Made by a program: the position numbers and the translations under genes. The notes beneath the pieces are model-generated. The model was given only the letters and a program-made list of their open reading frames with translations, was not told where the DNA came from and did not search any database. From NCBI GenBank assembly GCA_028280845.1, contig JANQKZ010000035.1:62001-126000 (forward strand): DNA of 64,000 nt, in the 5' to 3' direction. Each line of letters begins with the position of its first letter. Position 1 is the first letter of the stretch. This DNA comes from Opitutales bacterium. GTDB taxonomy: Bacteria > Verrucomicrobiota > Verrucomicrobiia > Opitutales > JABSRG01. Below, one piece after another: positions 44,673 through 51,919 of the stretch.

Positions 44673-46031
44673 CTACCAAACTAAAAAATCATAAAAAAAG
44701 GAATATGGATCCCACCGGAAGGAATTTGTAGAATGATCAAAATGAACTATATTTATAAAGTTATTAGTAAAAGGGTAAATCCTTCTCGCATTGAAAAGCT
44801 CTGAATTGGTCCATCCAATTAGGGATTCTGCTAGTTCATCGCTTTCCAGTAGCTCAAAAACTAATATAAATTCCCCATAACGTGAAAACAGTTCTTCAGG
44901 GGCAGAGTTTAATTCGGCGGGAGGGACACTTACAAAGTCTAGTTTTCGCCGCGCAATTAGGGGTCTAATACCCGTATTTCCCTTTGATAGGTAGGTTAAA
45001 AATAACCCCATGCTCTCAGTCAATAGTTCTTCTTTTCTTAAGAAATCTGCCTTAGATATTTCTTGGCCGTAATTGAATATTTCGTCAAAAGGGAAGGTCT
45101 TTTTGGTGTTATAAGATTTGAGGACCCCAATAAAGAAAGAATTAGCATGTCCCCAGATTGGGTTATCCTTGGAAATTTGATTCATATTGCTCCAGGAATT
45201 AAATCTTATTTGAGCCTCCTTGATGTTGTCTTCAAGATAGGAAAATCCTCTAGAGTAAATCGGGTTTTCTGGATCATTGTCTGGAATCAAATGAAATCCA
45301 GACTCCACGCTGTGAGTGGCGTATAACATGCCTAGACCGTATAAATATTCACGGTCCCCAGCAGTAAGCTTTGCGAGTGGCGTATTTGAAATACTATAAC
45401 TTGGTAGATGTTTCTGAAGGAACTCGATATGAATTTCATCTTTAAACTGGTTGGAAAGAAATTGGCTCCAATCCATTTGTAAAAGAATATAATTGTCCCC
45501 GATTGATTTGAAGAAATTTAATAGTATCGATCTATATACTCTCTCAGTAGTAAATTTTGGAATAGTATTCTTGGAGAGCCCCTGTTTTGACCAAAAATCA
45601 GCTTCCATGAATGATATTAATTCATCCTCAGTAATCACCTTTCTTTTGCACAAGGCACAGATGAGATTTATAAACTGAATTATCCTTCTGAACTCTGGGG
45701 TGGAGATTTCTGAACTAATGTCGGGGATTAAAATTTCTTGGGCCTTATCAGCCATTTCGACACTGTCAATCATACGACTCAAATGAACTAGAACTTCTTC
45801 GTGTACACGTGAAAAATTTTCCTCCTTAAGAATGTTAAAGTAGAAATCTGCTTCATGAGAATCGCTATGTGTTTCGTATGCTAATGCTGAGTAGTGGGGG
45901 CTGAAAATCAGCCCCACATTAATAATTGAATCTTCAACGCTCTTGGGGTTGTGGCTAACTAACGCTGCAGTGGTGGCCAAGAAAATGGCTGCAATGAGGG
46001 TTGTTTTAAAAATCGGAGCTGTTGTCCTCAT
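44673..46031 (-). CDS. Unknown exported or membrane-anchored protein (island)
   Basis: I do not recognise this protein of about 452 residues. It begins with a hydrophobic segment (FKTTLIAAIFLATTAALV) that should export or anchor it, and the rest is mostly helical with many aromatic and charged residues. The ATG at 46031 overlaps the protease gene upstream by 26 bases; an ATG at 46085 is also in frame. It is the last gene of the leftward protease operon. The 179 bases after it show nothing clear. Confidence 0.6.
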   Translation of the reverse strand: MRTTAPIFKTTLIAAIFLATTAALVSHNPKSVEDSIINVGLIFSPHYSALAYETHSDSHEADFYFNILKEENFSRVHEEVLVHLSRMIDSVEMADKAQEILIPDISSEISTPEFRRIIQFINLICALCKRKVITEDELISFMEADFWSKQGLSKNTIPKFTTERVYRSILLNFFKSIGDNYILLQMDWSQFLSNQFKDEIHIEFLQKHLPSYSISNTPLAKLTAGDREYLYGLGMLYATHSVESGFHLIPDNDPENPIYSRGFSYLEDNIKEAQIRFNSWSNMNQISKDNPIWGHANSFFIGVLKSYNTKKTFPFDEIFNYGQEISKADFLRKEELLTESMGLFLTYLSKGNTGIRPLIARRKLDFVSVPPAELNSAPEELFSRYGEFILVFELLESDELAESLIGWTNSELFNARRIYPFTNNFINIVHFDHSTNSFRWDPYSFFYDFLVW

Positions 46032-47238
46032 TGTATAATTTAAAGGCTTGAGATTCGGAAATATATTCACCGCCGGAGTATCCAAACATTAACTCATTTG
46101 GATCTGATGAGTGACCAACATTGGCAATCCCATGGATTAGTTCATGGGCGAATGTAAGCCAAACTGGGTTTGATGATTGGCCAACTTCAACAATGTTTTT
46201 CTTATAACTAAAATTCACATTTACCCCTCTTACATCCGTGCCGAAAGCTGATAGGTCGCCGACAAACGAGACATCAGCTGTATTATATGTACTTGCATAA
46301 TTTGCCGGAGTTACTGGATCAGGTCTAGAGGGGATGGATGTATCGCCGTAAAAAACTACCGGCCCGCTACGTGAAAATTGAGCCGTGCTCCGAAAGTCTA
46401 CACTGGCATCTTTCTTCAATAAATTCGTATTTGCATCACTCATCGTAGAGTCAACTTGTGGTGTTGTCCAAGTAAGAGTAGGAACTCTTTCAAAAATGTG
46501 ATCTGAAACTTGGGTTGAGAGAGCCCAATTTACCTTTGGATATGCGAAAAAGGAGGGAGAAACATTAATAGCCTCTCCAAGGTCAACATATGTATTGGAA
46601 TTGCTGTCCACCCAAAACATCACCGCCACAGGGCCAGAATTCGAACTACTAAAATTATGGGTATAAGGAGAGCTTGCGTCATATGACCCCGAAATTACGG
46701 TAGCAGGGGGGGGCATATCATATACTATCATTTTAGTATTAGCTGGGACGGACCCACCCCCAGCGGGGGTAATTTTGAACTCAAAAGTGGACCCCGTTTC
46801 GACAATTTCATCGTTGTTGGGGCTCAAGTTGAAAAATGAAGCCTCTGCGGGAGATGAATTTCTCTTATGTGAAATAGTTCCTGTTGAAAAGTTTGGATTT
46901 GGTATGGCAAATTTAACCACCTTCATTAACATATTGTCGTCACTCCCCACTGTATGGCAAATTTGTAGTCCTAAGCCTGTTAGGATTCCACTTACCGGTA
47001 AGAATGGAGAATTATCGTAGGCTCGGTATTGTATGCCAGATTCACCTATGAAACAAACTGTCGTGAGCCAAGTGGGCGGTAATGTGTCACACAATTCCCA
47101 TGTTACAACGTATCCCCCTTCATTTGCCGAGTAAATAGAATCAGTATACCCATCTCCATTGATATCTTGATATGTGACCCCCGATAGACTAGCATGGCCG
47201 AAGAGAGTGATCATAATTATAAACAAATTAGTTTTCAT
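46006..47238 (-). CDS. Exported metzincin-like zinc metalloprotease with shared N-terminal domain
   Basis: The 410-residue protein has a signal peptide (about 1-20), an N-terminal domain (21-110) opening with the calcium-type loop DINGDGYTDSIYS, a middle beta-rich region and a C-terminal zinc motif HELIHGIANVGH (His365, Glu366, His369, His376) followed by SSDPNELMF with a Met-turn-like Met384. That matches matrixin-type proteases except for one extra residue before the third His. The start at 47238 is set by a strong AAGGAGGAGG seven bases upstream. Residues 24-74 align without gaps to the exported protein at 49991. Confidence 0.75.
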   Translation of the reverse strand: MKTNLFIIMITLFGHASLSGVTYQDINGDGYTDSIYSANEGGYVVTWELCDTLPPTWLTTVCFIGESGIQYRAYDNSPFLPVSGILTGLGLQICHTVGSDDNMLMKVVKFAIPNPNFSTGTISHKRNSSPAEASFFNLSPNNDEIVETGSTFEFKITPAGGGSVPANTKMIVYDMPPPATVISGSYDASSPYTHNFSSSNSGPVAVMFWVDSNSNTYVDLGEAINVSPSFFAYPKVNWALSTQVSDHIFERVPTLTWTTPQVDSTMSDANTNLLKKDASVDFRSTAQFSRSGPVVFYGDTSIPSRPDPVTPANYASTYNTADVSFVGDLSAFGTDVRGVNVNFSYKKNIVEVGQSSNPVWLTFAHELIHGIANVGHSSDPNELMFGYSGGEYISESQAFKLYNEDNSSDF

Positions 47239-47291
47239 TACTTTCCTCCTCCTTATTAATTTCATTTTTATTTTCGTTAAAATGGTTGGAT

Positions 47292-47322
47292 TTTATAGGG
47301 CCTCAGGGTGGGGATTTGTCAA
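47292..47322 (-). promoter_or_regulatory. Sigma-70-like promoter of the protease operon with dyad over the -35 box
   Basis: On the minus strand TTGACA (47317-47322) and TATAAA (47292-47297) are 19 bases apart, about 50 bases before the start at 47238. Inverted arms GGGATTT/AAATCCC (47311-47329) cover the -35 box and could be an operator. The remainder of this 228-base gap is AT-rich without other signals. Confidence 0.5.
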
Positions 47323-47466
47323 AAATCCCTCAATCTATTGGCAAATATACCAAACTTAGCCGGTTGTGCATTCCTAAGTGAGCATTCGAAAGAATTCCAC
47401 TTATGCGCGTATGACCGGCTATTTTATGCAAATTGAAGGCTGAACCAAGGCGTATACCTGTTCATC

Positions 47467-47853
47467 CTACCACCTCTTCCTAAGGATCACGAAAGTATTA
47501 AGGAAGACATAGACCCTCTTTCCTTCCACATAATCCCATATTTCTCCTTTCCTATCGTTTAAGTCTGTCAAAATGTTGAAAAGCTCTGAGTCGTGAGGAA
47601 CTTTCCGAAGCTGCCAATTCAAAATGGGTCGCTCTCCCACTGGTGATATCCGGTCAACCTCGCGCTTGTTTATGCTCACCTTTTTTCCGCCCATTATTCC
47701 ATCAGACAGATACATTTGGAGGCCATCTAATACAGTCACATAGGCAGACCGAATTATGTCCCGCCTTCGGATTGATTCCAGTTCTTCAAAAAACTCAATC
47801 GTAAGGTCCTCTTTCAGGTCTGACAGCTTTAAGTGTAACCAAGGATAGTCCAT
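47467..47853 (-). CDS. Unknown small cytoplasmic protein (island)
   Basis: I do not recognise this 128-residue protein. It is soluble, highly charged and ends in a hydrophobic beta strand (KRVYVFLNTFVILRKRW). It starts 13 bases after the gene for the tail-anchored protein, so the two are probably expressed together with the YHYH gene. Confidence 0.55.
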   Translation of the reverse strand: MDYPWLHLKLSDLKEDLTIEFFEELESIRRRDIIRSAYVTVLDGLQMYLSDGIMGGKKVSINKREVDRISPVGERPILNWQLRKVPHDSELFNILTDLNDRKGEIWDYVEGKRVYVFLNTFVILRKRW

Positions 47854-47866
47854 TTGCTAAATCCCG

Positions 47867-48508
47867 TTACTGCGCCTTCGCTACCCACCAAACCACTATC
47901 CCAATAACTATCGCTACCATTATGAACCAAGCCAAGCTAAGTTGCTTATCTTTTTGCTCTACCAAGTCTCCATACAGAAGCTCTTCGATAAGGTAGGAAG
48001 CGTCCAGCATAGACGCCCTGTCTGACAGGGAGCCCCCCAACTCTGATATAAATTCCCGCTGGGCCTCTGAGGCGGGCTCTTCCCTCCACTCCTCGGCATA
48101 CCTTCTCCTAAGCTCAGCTGACTCTCTCATCTTCTGCCTCCGTCTGGCTTCTCTTTGGGGGGCGTCCTTTTCGATTTCGTCAGCTATGGCTTCTCGCCTC
48201 GCGGCCTTTGCTACGTCTCGTTCCTCCTTTGGGACAACTCTGAGTAGGGCGCGGTGGATTCGGCCATAGTCAGTAGGCCATTTATCTGACAACTCAATCA
48301 CGTCTTCGACCTCCTCCTTTAAAAAGTCAGTAGCTGGGAGTGCTCCCGTAGGGACAGATTCCAACCAGTTCTCTAACTCTTCTAGCTCGTGCTCTTCAAA
48401 CTTTCCGTCCTCTAGCCACTCAACACAGATCTCTAGCAATGACTTCCCAACGCCCCCGGAAGCTTGTTTCTTTGTGAGGGTTACCCTAGCAGATTTCTTT
48501 TCCGCCAT
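47867..48508 (-). CDS. Tail-anchored helical protein (island)
   Basis: The product of about 213 residues has a helical N-terminal segment (LLEICVEWLEDGKFEEHELEELENWL) like the short helical units seen beside BRCT domains, then a very charged coiled coil (EIEKDAPQREARRRQKMRES), the motif ASEAQREFISELGG and a C-terminal membrane anchor (WFIMVAIVIGIVVWWVAK). I chose the ATG at 48508, which follows GGAGG and sits eight bases after the upstream stop; an earlier ATG overlaps that gene. Function is unknown. Confidence 0.55.
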   Translation of the reverse strand: MAEKKSARVTLTKKQASGGVGKSLLEICVEWLEDGKFEEHELEELENWLESVPTGALPATDFLKEEVEDVIELSDKWPTDYGRIHRALLRVVPKEERDVAKAARREAIADEIEKDAPQREARRRQKMRESAELRRRYAEEWREEPASEAQREFISELGGSLSDRASMLDASYLIEELLYGDLVEQKDKQLSLAWFIMVAIVIGIVVWWVAKAQ

Positions 48509-48515
48509 AAGTCGC

Positions 48516-49250
48516 CTATCCTCCACAGATTCCACAGGCTTTCCCTGTCTTGTTGGTCGTCAGTATACCCTTGCTAGTGTTGTTGAACCAGCGACATGAG
48601 CGGTTGTGCCTGACGTTCGTTCCAGTATTAATCCAATAAACTGTAGAGCTGGCTTTGGATGCTCCCGCCGAGGCCGCTGAGGTAGAAGAAGTTCCCCGAA
48701 GGTTCACCAAGTCATTTATACTGACGTGATTGTTTATCAGCCAAATATCAATGTCCCTTTTAAAGCAGATCTCTTGGGCTGCTCTGAAAAGTTCGTAGCC
48801 GTTCGACTCTCCGTCTATATAAAGGGCCAGTCCTGCTCTCTTCTCTGTGGCTGACGCATACTTCAAGACCTGGGCAATTCCCTCCTGGTATTTGGACACC
48901 TTGTCTACCTCAATGGCGTGGGTGTCAGTCACGATATCAACCGTACCTCCAGTTACTGTTACTTCGAGTTTACCTTTTGTTACCTTGTTATTGAAGGCAG
49001 TCTGCCAGTGATTCTCGGTGTATGAAGTTGGTTGAGAGGTGCTGGGGTTTGTAGTTGATGAATAGGAGGAGGACCGAGGTTTACTAGAGCTAGTGGAACT
49101 CTTCTTGGGTGCCCCGTGGTAGTGATATTCCCCAGTCTTCCGGTTGTAGTGTCCCCCGTTTGAGTCGGTCCTGCCTCCGTGAGGTAGTAAAATACTCGAA
49201 ATCCCAATTAGAAGCCCAAGACAAAGGGACAGTGCTTTAACTCTTTTCAT
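48516..49250 (-). CDS. Exported YHYH protein with nuclease-like core and Cys/His tail (island)
   Basis: The 244-residue protein has a signal peptide (about 1-22), a YHYH module (GGHYNRKTGEYHYH, His34, 43 and 45), a Ser/Pro/Thr linker (50-78), a core at 80-172 (VDIVTDTHAIEVDKVSKYQEG as a guide) resembling PD-(D/E)XK-type nuclease folds, and a C-terminal tail with His215, Cys219, Cys239 and Cys242 (RHNRSCRWF, CGICGG) that should bind metal. A strong AAAGGAGG precedes the ATG. The usual catalytic Lys is not obvious (EVD instead of EVK), so activity is uncertain. Confidence 0.65.
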   Translation of the reverse strand: MKRVKALSLCLGLLIGISSILLPHGGRTDSNGGHYNRKTGEYHYHGAPKKSSTSSSKPRSSSYSSTTNPSTSQPTSYTENHWQTAFNNKVTKGKLEVTVTGGTVDIVTDTHAIEVDKVSKYQEGIAQVLKYASATEKRAGLALYIDGESNGYELFRAAQEICFKRDIDIWLINNHVSINDLVNLRGTSSTSAASAGASKASSTVYWINTGTNVRHNRSCRWFNNTSKGILTTNKTGKACGICGG

Positions 49251-49399
49251 GTTTCCTCCTTTACATTATGGCTTGCCTAAGCAGGAATGCATTATCTGGA
49301 GGTAATGTATGCAGGGGAATAAATCCAGCTAAAACGATGAAGATTAGAATCAGGGAGAACGTTGAGAGGCAGTACACGTTGGCGGGAACTGGGTGTGAA

Positions 49400-49981
49400 T
49401 TAGAGGTTGGAAAACCGCAGCTCAATTTCTTGTTTTATCTCAGATATCACACCCTCAGAGAACCCACACTGCATAGCGTATAGATAAACTTCCTCGATGT
49501 TTAGATAATTTAGGAAGTCAATTACTGAGTTTTCACAGCGATCTCTCACTTTGACTAATGCCCTATATTCTCTCTTTGTTTGGAGTTGCTGGCTCAGCTT
49601 CTCGCTGTGCTTTTCATAAATAACCTCATACTCCTTCCTGAGCTTTTCATCTTTGATGGATTCAATGCTGACTCCTGATGGATAGCCCGGGGGGGCAGGT
49701 GGTGTTATTATGATTAGCTCATCCTCATTATAATTTAATTCGTCCAATTCAGCGCTAATGAGATTGGACAGCTTTGAATATGAGAGGACTAACGATTTTA
49801 GACTTATCAGAGTCTCAGAACGTGGGGTGTTCCTTGATAGATTTGATAGATCACTGTAAAGAGACTCTAATTTAGCGAGATCTGGTTCCTCTACCTCAGT
49901 TATTGTTTGAGATATTTCATCGATAGATGGTATGGTGGCGCCTATCGAAAAAGAACAAATTGCAATAAATAGTAAGTTCAT
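49400..49981 (-). CDS. Unknown exported helical protein (island)
   Basis: I do not recognise this 193-residue protein. It begins with a short hydrophobic segment (LLFIAICSFSIGA) like a signal peptide and is otherwise helical, with a proline-rich break (PPAPPGYPSG) in the middle. It starts nine bases after the 367-residue gene and is probably cotranscribed with it. The 149 bases that follow, before the YHYH gene, hold only that gene's ribosome site. Confidence 0.5.
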   Translation of the reverse strand: MNLLFIAICSFSIGATIPSIDEISQTITEVEEPDLAKLESLYSDLSNLSRNTPRSETLISLKSLVLSYSKLSNLISAELDELNYNEDELIIITPPAPPGYPSGVSIESIKDEKLRKEYEVIYEKHSEKLSQQLQTKREYRALVKVRDRCENSVIDFLNYLNIEEVYLYAMQCGFSEGVISEIKQEIELRFSNL

Positions 49982-49990
49982 CGAATTAAA

Positions 49991-51094
49991 TTATGGAGTG
50001 AACCACCCCGGGATACTTGTTGGCGAATTAAGTTCTACTGACATAAAGGAGCCAGTTTTGAAGCGATCCGTTGTTCCAGTGGTTGAGCAGTTCGCTCCTG
50101 AGTTTATTGTTCCAAACTGCTTGGAGTTTCCTGTTCCCACTCTGAACAACAACTCTATGTCCCAGTTCCAGGTTCCCAATCCGTAATAGGGGGGGCCTTG
50201 GGGCTTAACTGTGACTTCGTCTGTGCCGTCCAATTCATTCGGTCTCTGCGAAGTGCCGGCTTTTATGTCGATCCATTGAGATGTCGGGGTGTGAGTAATC
50301 CCGTTGTAGTTGCTATAAAAGTCAAAACCAACCGCAGTTCCGCCGCCCTCTTTAAATTGCACATTATAGAAGGATACATCTTCGGGTGTGAAATAGTATT
50401 TGGCGAGGAACCCTGCGCTTGCTTTTCCTTGAATATGGTAAATCCCCTCGCCGGGCTGGTTTATAACATAAGCCCCAGCAGGCTCGACGACATCAAAGGA
50501 AACGCTATATTGGCGCCCATCATAGGTGGCATAAATTGTTGGGTCTGATGCTCGTTCATGGGCGGTAAAAACTACCTGATTCCCTGTGGGCGCTGATAGA
50601 CTTCCACTTCCAGAAACAACCCAGGATACGTTGGAAGGAGATGACGCCCCAGGATTTAAAGTCAGCTCTACTTCCTCACCAACTCCAATTTTCTTTCTAG
50701 TTTTATCAGTGGGATACGAGGCGAAGGTCTCAGTATCAATTTCTCTGCCTCCCATTTTCGCAACTCGCATATTAGGGCCTATATAAATCGACCTAGAAAC
50801 CGTATACGATAGCTGAGAACCGGTGCCATATATGTAGTAGGATAGGGCAATATATGATCCATAGTATAACTCATAGACTCGGTAAATCTCGCCGCCAATC
50901 CCAGTCCAAATTATTGTAGACAGAAATTCGGGAGGCATCCCGTCACAGAATTCCCCACTAATTGTGAAGCCAGGGTCTGTATAGCTATATATTGTATCGT
51001 TGATGGAATCGCCATCGACATCTAGGGTTACGGAACCGCTTAAAAATAAGGAGCTTATGATTAATGTTGATATTAGAATTGATACCAATTTCAT
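49991..51094 (-). CDS. Exported multidomain protein sharing the protease's N-terminal domain (island)
   Basis: The 367-residue protein has a signal peptide (about 1-20), an N-terminal domain (21-115) whose residues 24-74 align gap-free to the metzincin-like protein (shared D25, GD, D33, IYS, E48, CD, PP, YR), an Ig-like segment (about 130-215, VSWVVSGSGSL) and a beta-rich C-terminal domain (215-367) with WNWDIELLFRVGTG and one Cys. GAGGAGGG lies nine bases before the ATG, inside the end of the upstream gene. Function is unknown; an adhesive or effector role is possible. Confidence 0.65.
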   Translation of the reverse strand: MKLVSILISTLIISSLFLSGSVTLDVDGDSINDTIYSYTDPGFTISGEFCDGMPPEFLSTIIWTGIGGEIYRVYELYYGSYIALSYYIYGTGSQLSYTVSRSIYIGPNMRVAKMGGREIDTETFASYPTDKTRKKIGVGEEVELTLNPGASSPSNVSWVVSGSGSLSAPTGNQVVFTAHERASDPTIYATYDGRQYSVSFDVVEPAGAYVINQPGEGIYHIQGKASAGFLAKYYFTPEDVSFYNVQFKEGGGTAVGFDFYSNYNGITHTPTSQWIDIKAGTSQRPNELDGTDEVTVKPQGPPYYGLGTWNWDIELLFRVGTGNSKQFGTINSGANCSTTGTTDRFKTGSFMSVELNSPTSIPGWFTP

Positions 51095-51096
51095 TT

Positions 51097-51756
51097 TTAT
51101 CCCTCCTCTTTCTCTACGGCTACCTGTTTATATATTTTGCTTTCAAGCACTTGAATGAAGGCGTCTTGGTCGCAAGATACACTGATAGATAAATCTTGGT
51201 TTTTAATGTCTAAATTGCCGGTGATGTCCAAGAGATCTAAATATACTTCTAGTAGTTGAGATTCGCCCTCTTGCTTTACTTCGAATATATAGTCCAAAAA
51301 GACAAACGAGGCCACCTGTGCTGTTTCAGTGTCAACAGAGTAATAGCTACCGGAGTGAATCCACTGCTCTCCGCCTTGGATTCTTTCAGGAGTGTTGAAG
51401 ATTAATTCCGCATCCTTTTGATCTATGCCAGTTAGGCTTAGGCCCACCACAAGGTTATTAATGTAAAGGCGGGTTGACCCGGCTGCCTGCAGTTTGATGG
51501 GCATCCTAACCAAGTATGTCCCAAGATCGTCTGGGTATTGGGGGAGGATAAAACTTACTGTCCCCTTTTCCAAAAACTTTAGTTGAGATTGTCCCCCAAG
51601 GGGGCGATCAATCACCTCTATCAGATTGGAAGTTTCTGAAGTGACTTTACTCTTACGGCTTTCTAGAAGTTCCCACTCAAAAACTTCTGATTCTGCGATT
51701 AATAAAGAGGGCAGCCCCGCACAGATCAGGACCCCAATAATTAACTTTCCTGACAT
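51097..51756 (-). CDS. Unknown exported beta-rich protein (island)
   Basis: I do not recognise this 219-residue protein. It has a signal peptide (IIGVLICAGLPSLLIA) and a beta-sandwich-like pattern (STRLYINNLVVGLSLTGI). Its stop is two bases before the next start, so it heads an operon with the 367- and 193-residue genes. No ribosome site precedes its ATG, which fits the leaderless promoter described next to it. Confidence 0.55.
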   Translation of the reverse strand: MSGKLIIGVLICAGLPSLLIAESEVFEWELLESRKSKVTSETSNLIEVIDRPLGGQSQLKFLEKGTVSFILPQYPDDLGTYLVRMPIKLQAAGSTRLYINNLVVGLSLTGIDQKDAELIFNTPERIQGGEQWIHSGSYYSVDTETAQVASFVFLDYIFEVKQEGESQLLEVYLDLLDITGNLDIKNQDLSISVSCDQDAFIQVLESKIYKQVAVEKEEG

Positions 51757-51762
51757 AAATTT

Positions 51763-51791
51763 ATCTTATAGTGATATGTTCTCGGTATCAA
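51763..51791 (-). promoter_or_regulatory. Promoter of the right-hand island operon, probably leaderless
   Basis: On the minus strand TTGATA (51786-51791) and TAAGAT (51763-51768) are 17 bases apart. The expected first transcribed base falls at or next to the A of the ATG at 51756. Confidence 0.45.
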
Positions 51792-51919
51792 TGAAATTAA
51801 TATATTATTTTCTATAAGCTCTACATAAAAGACACCCAGCGTCCTTCACTCTCCTTCGGTGTCAGATTCCCTGTGATCCACCTCTCTCCGCTGCCGTCCA
51901 GACCTTAAATATTTGCCAT

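Noticed and set aside
44494-44679. 61-codon minus-strand frame after the 452-residue island gene
   Set aside because: It overlaps the preceding stop by seven bases but has no ribosome site, domain or clear composition; too weak to call.
47467-48508. Toxin-antitoxin pair
   Set aside because: The two adjacent small genes show no RelE, HigB, antitoxin or DNA-binding motif, and one has a membrane tail.
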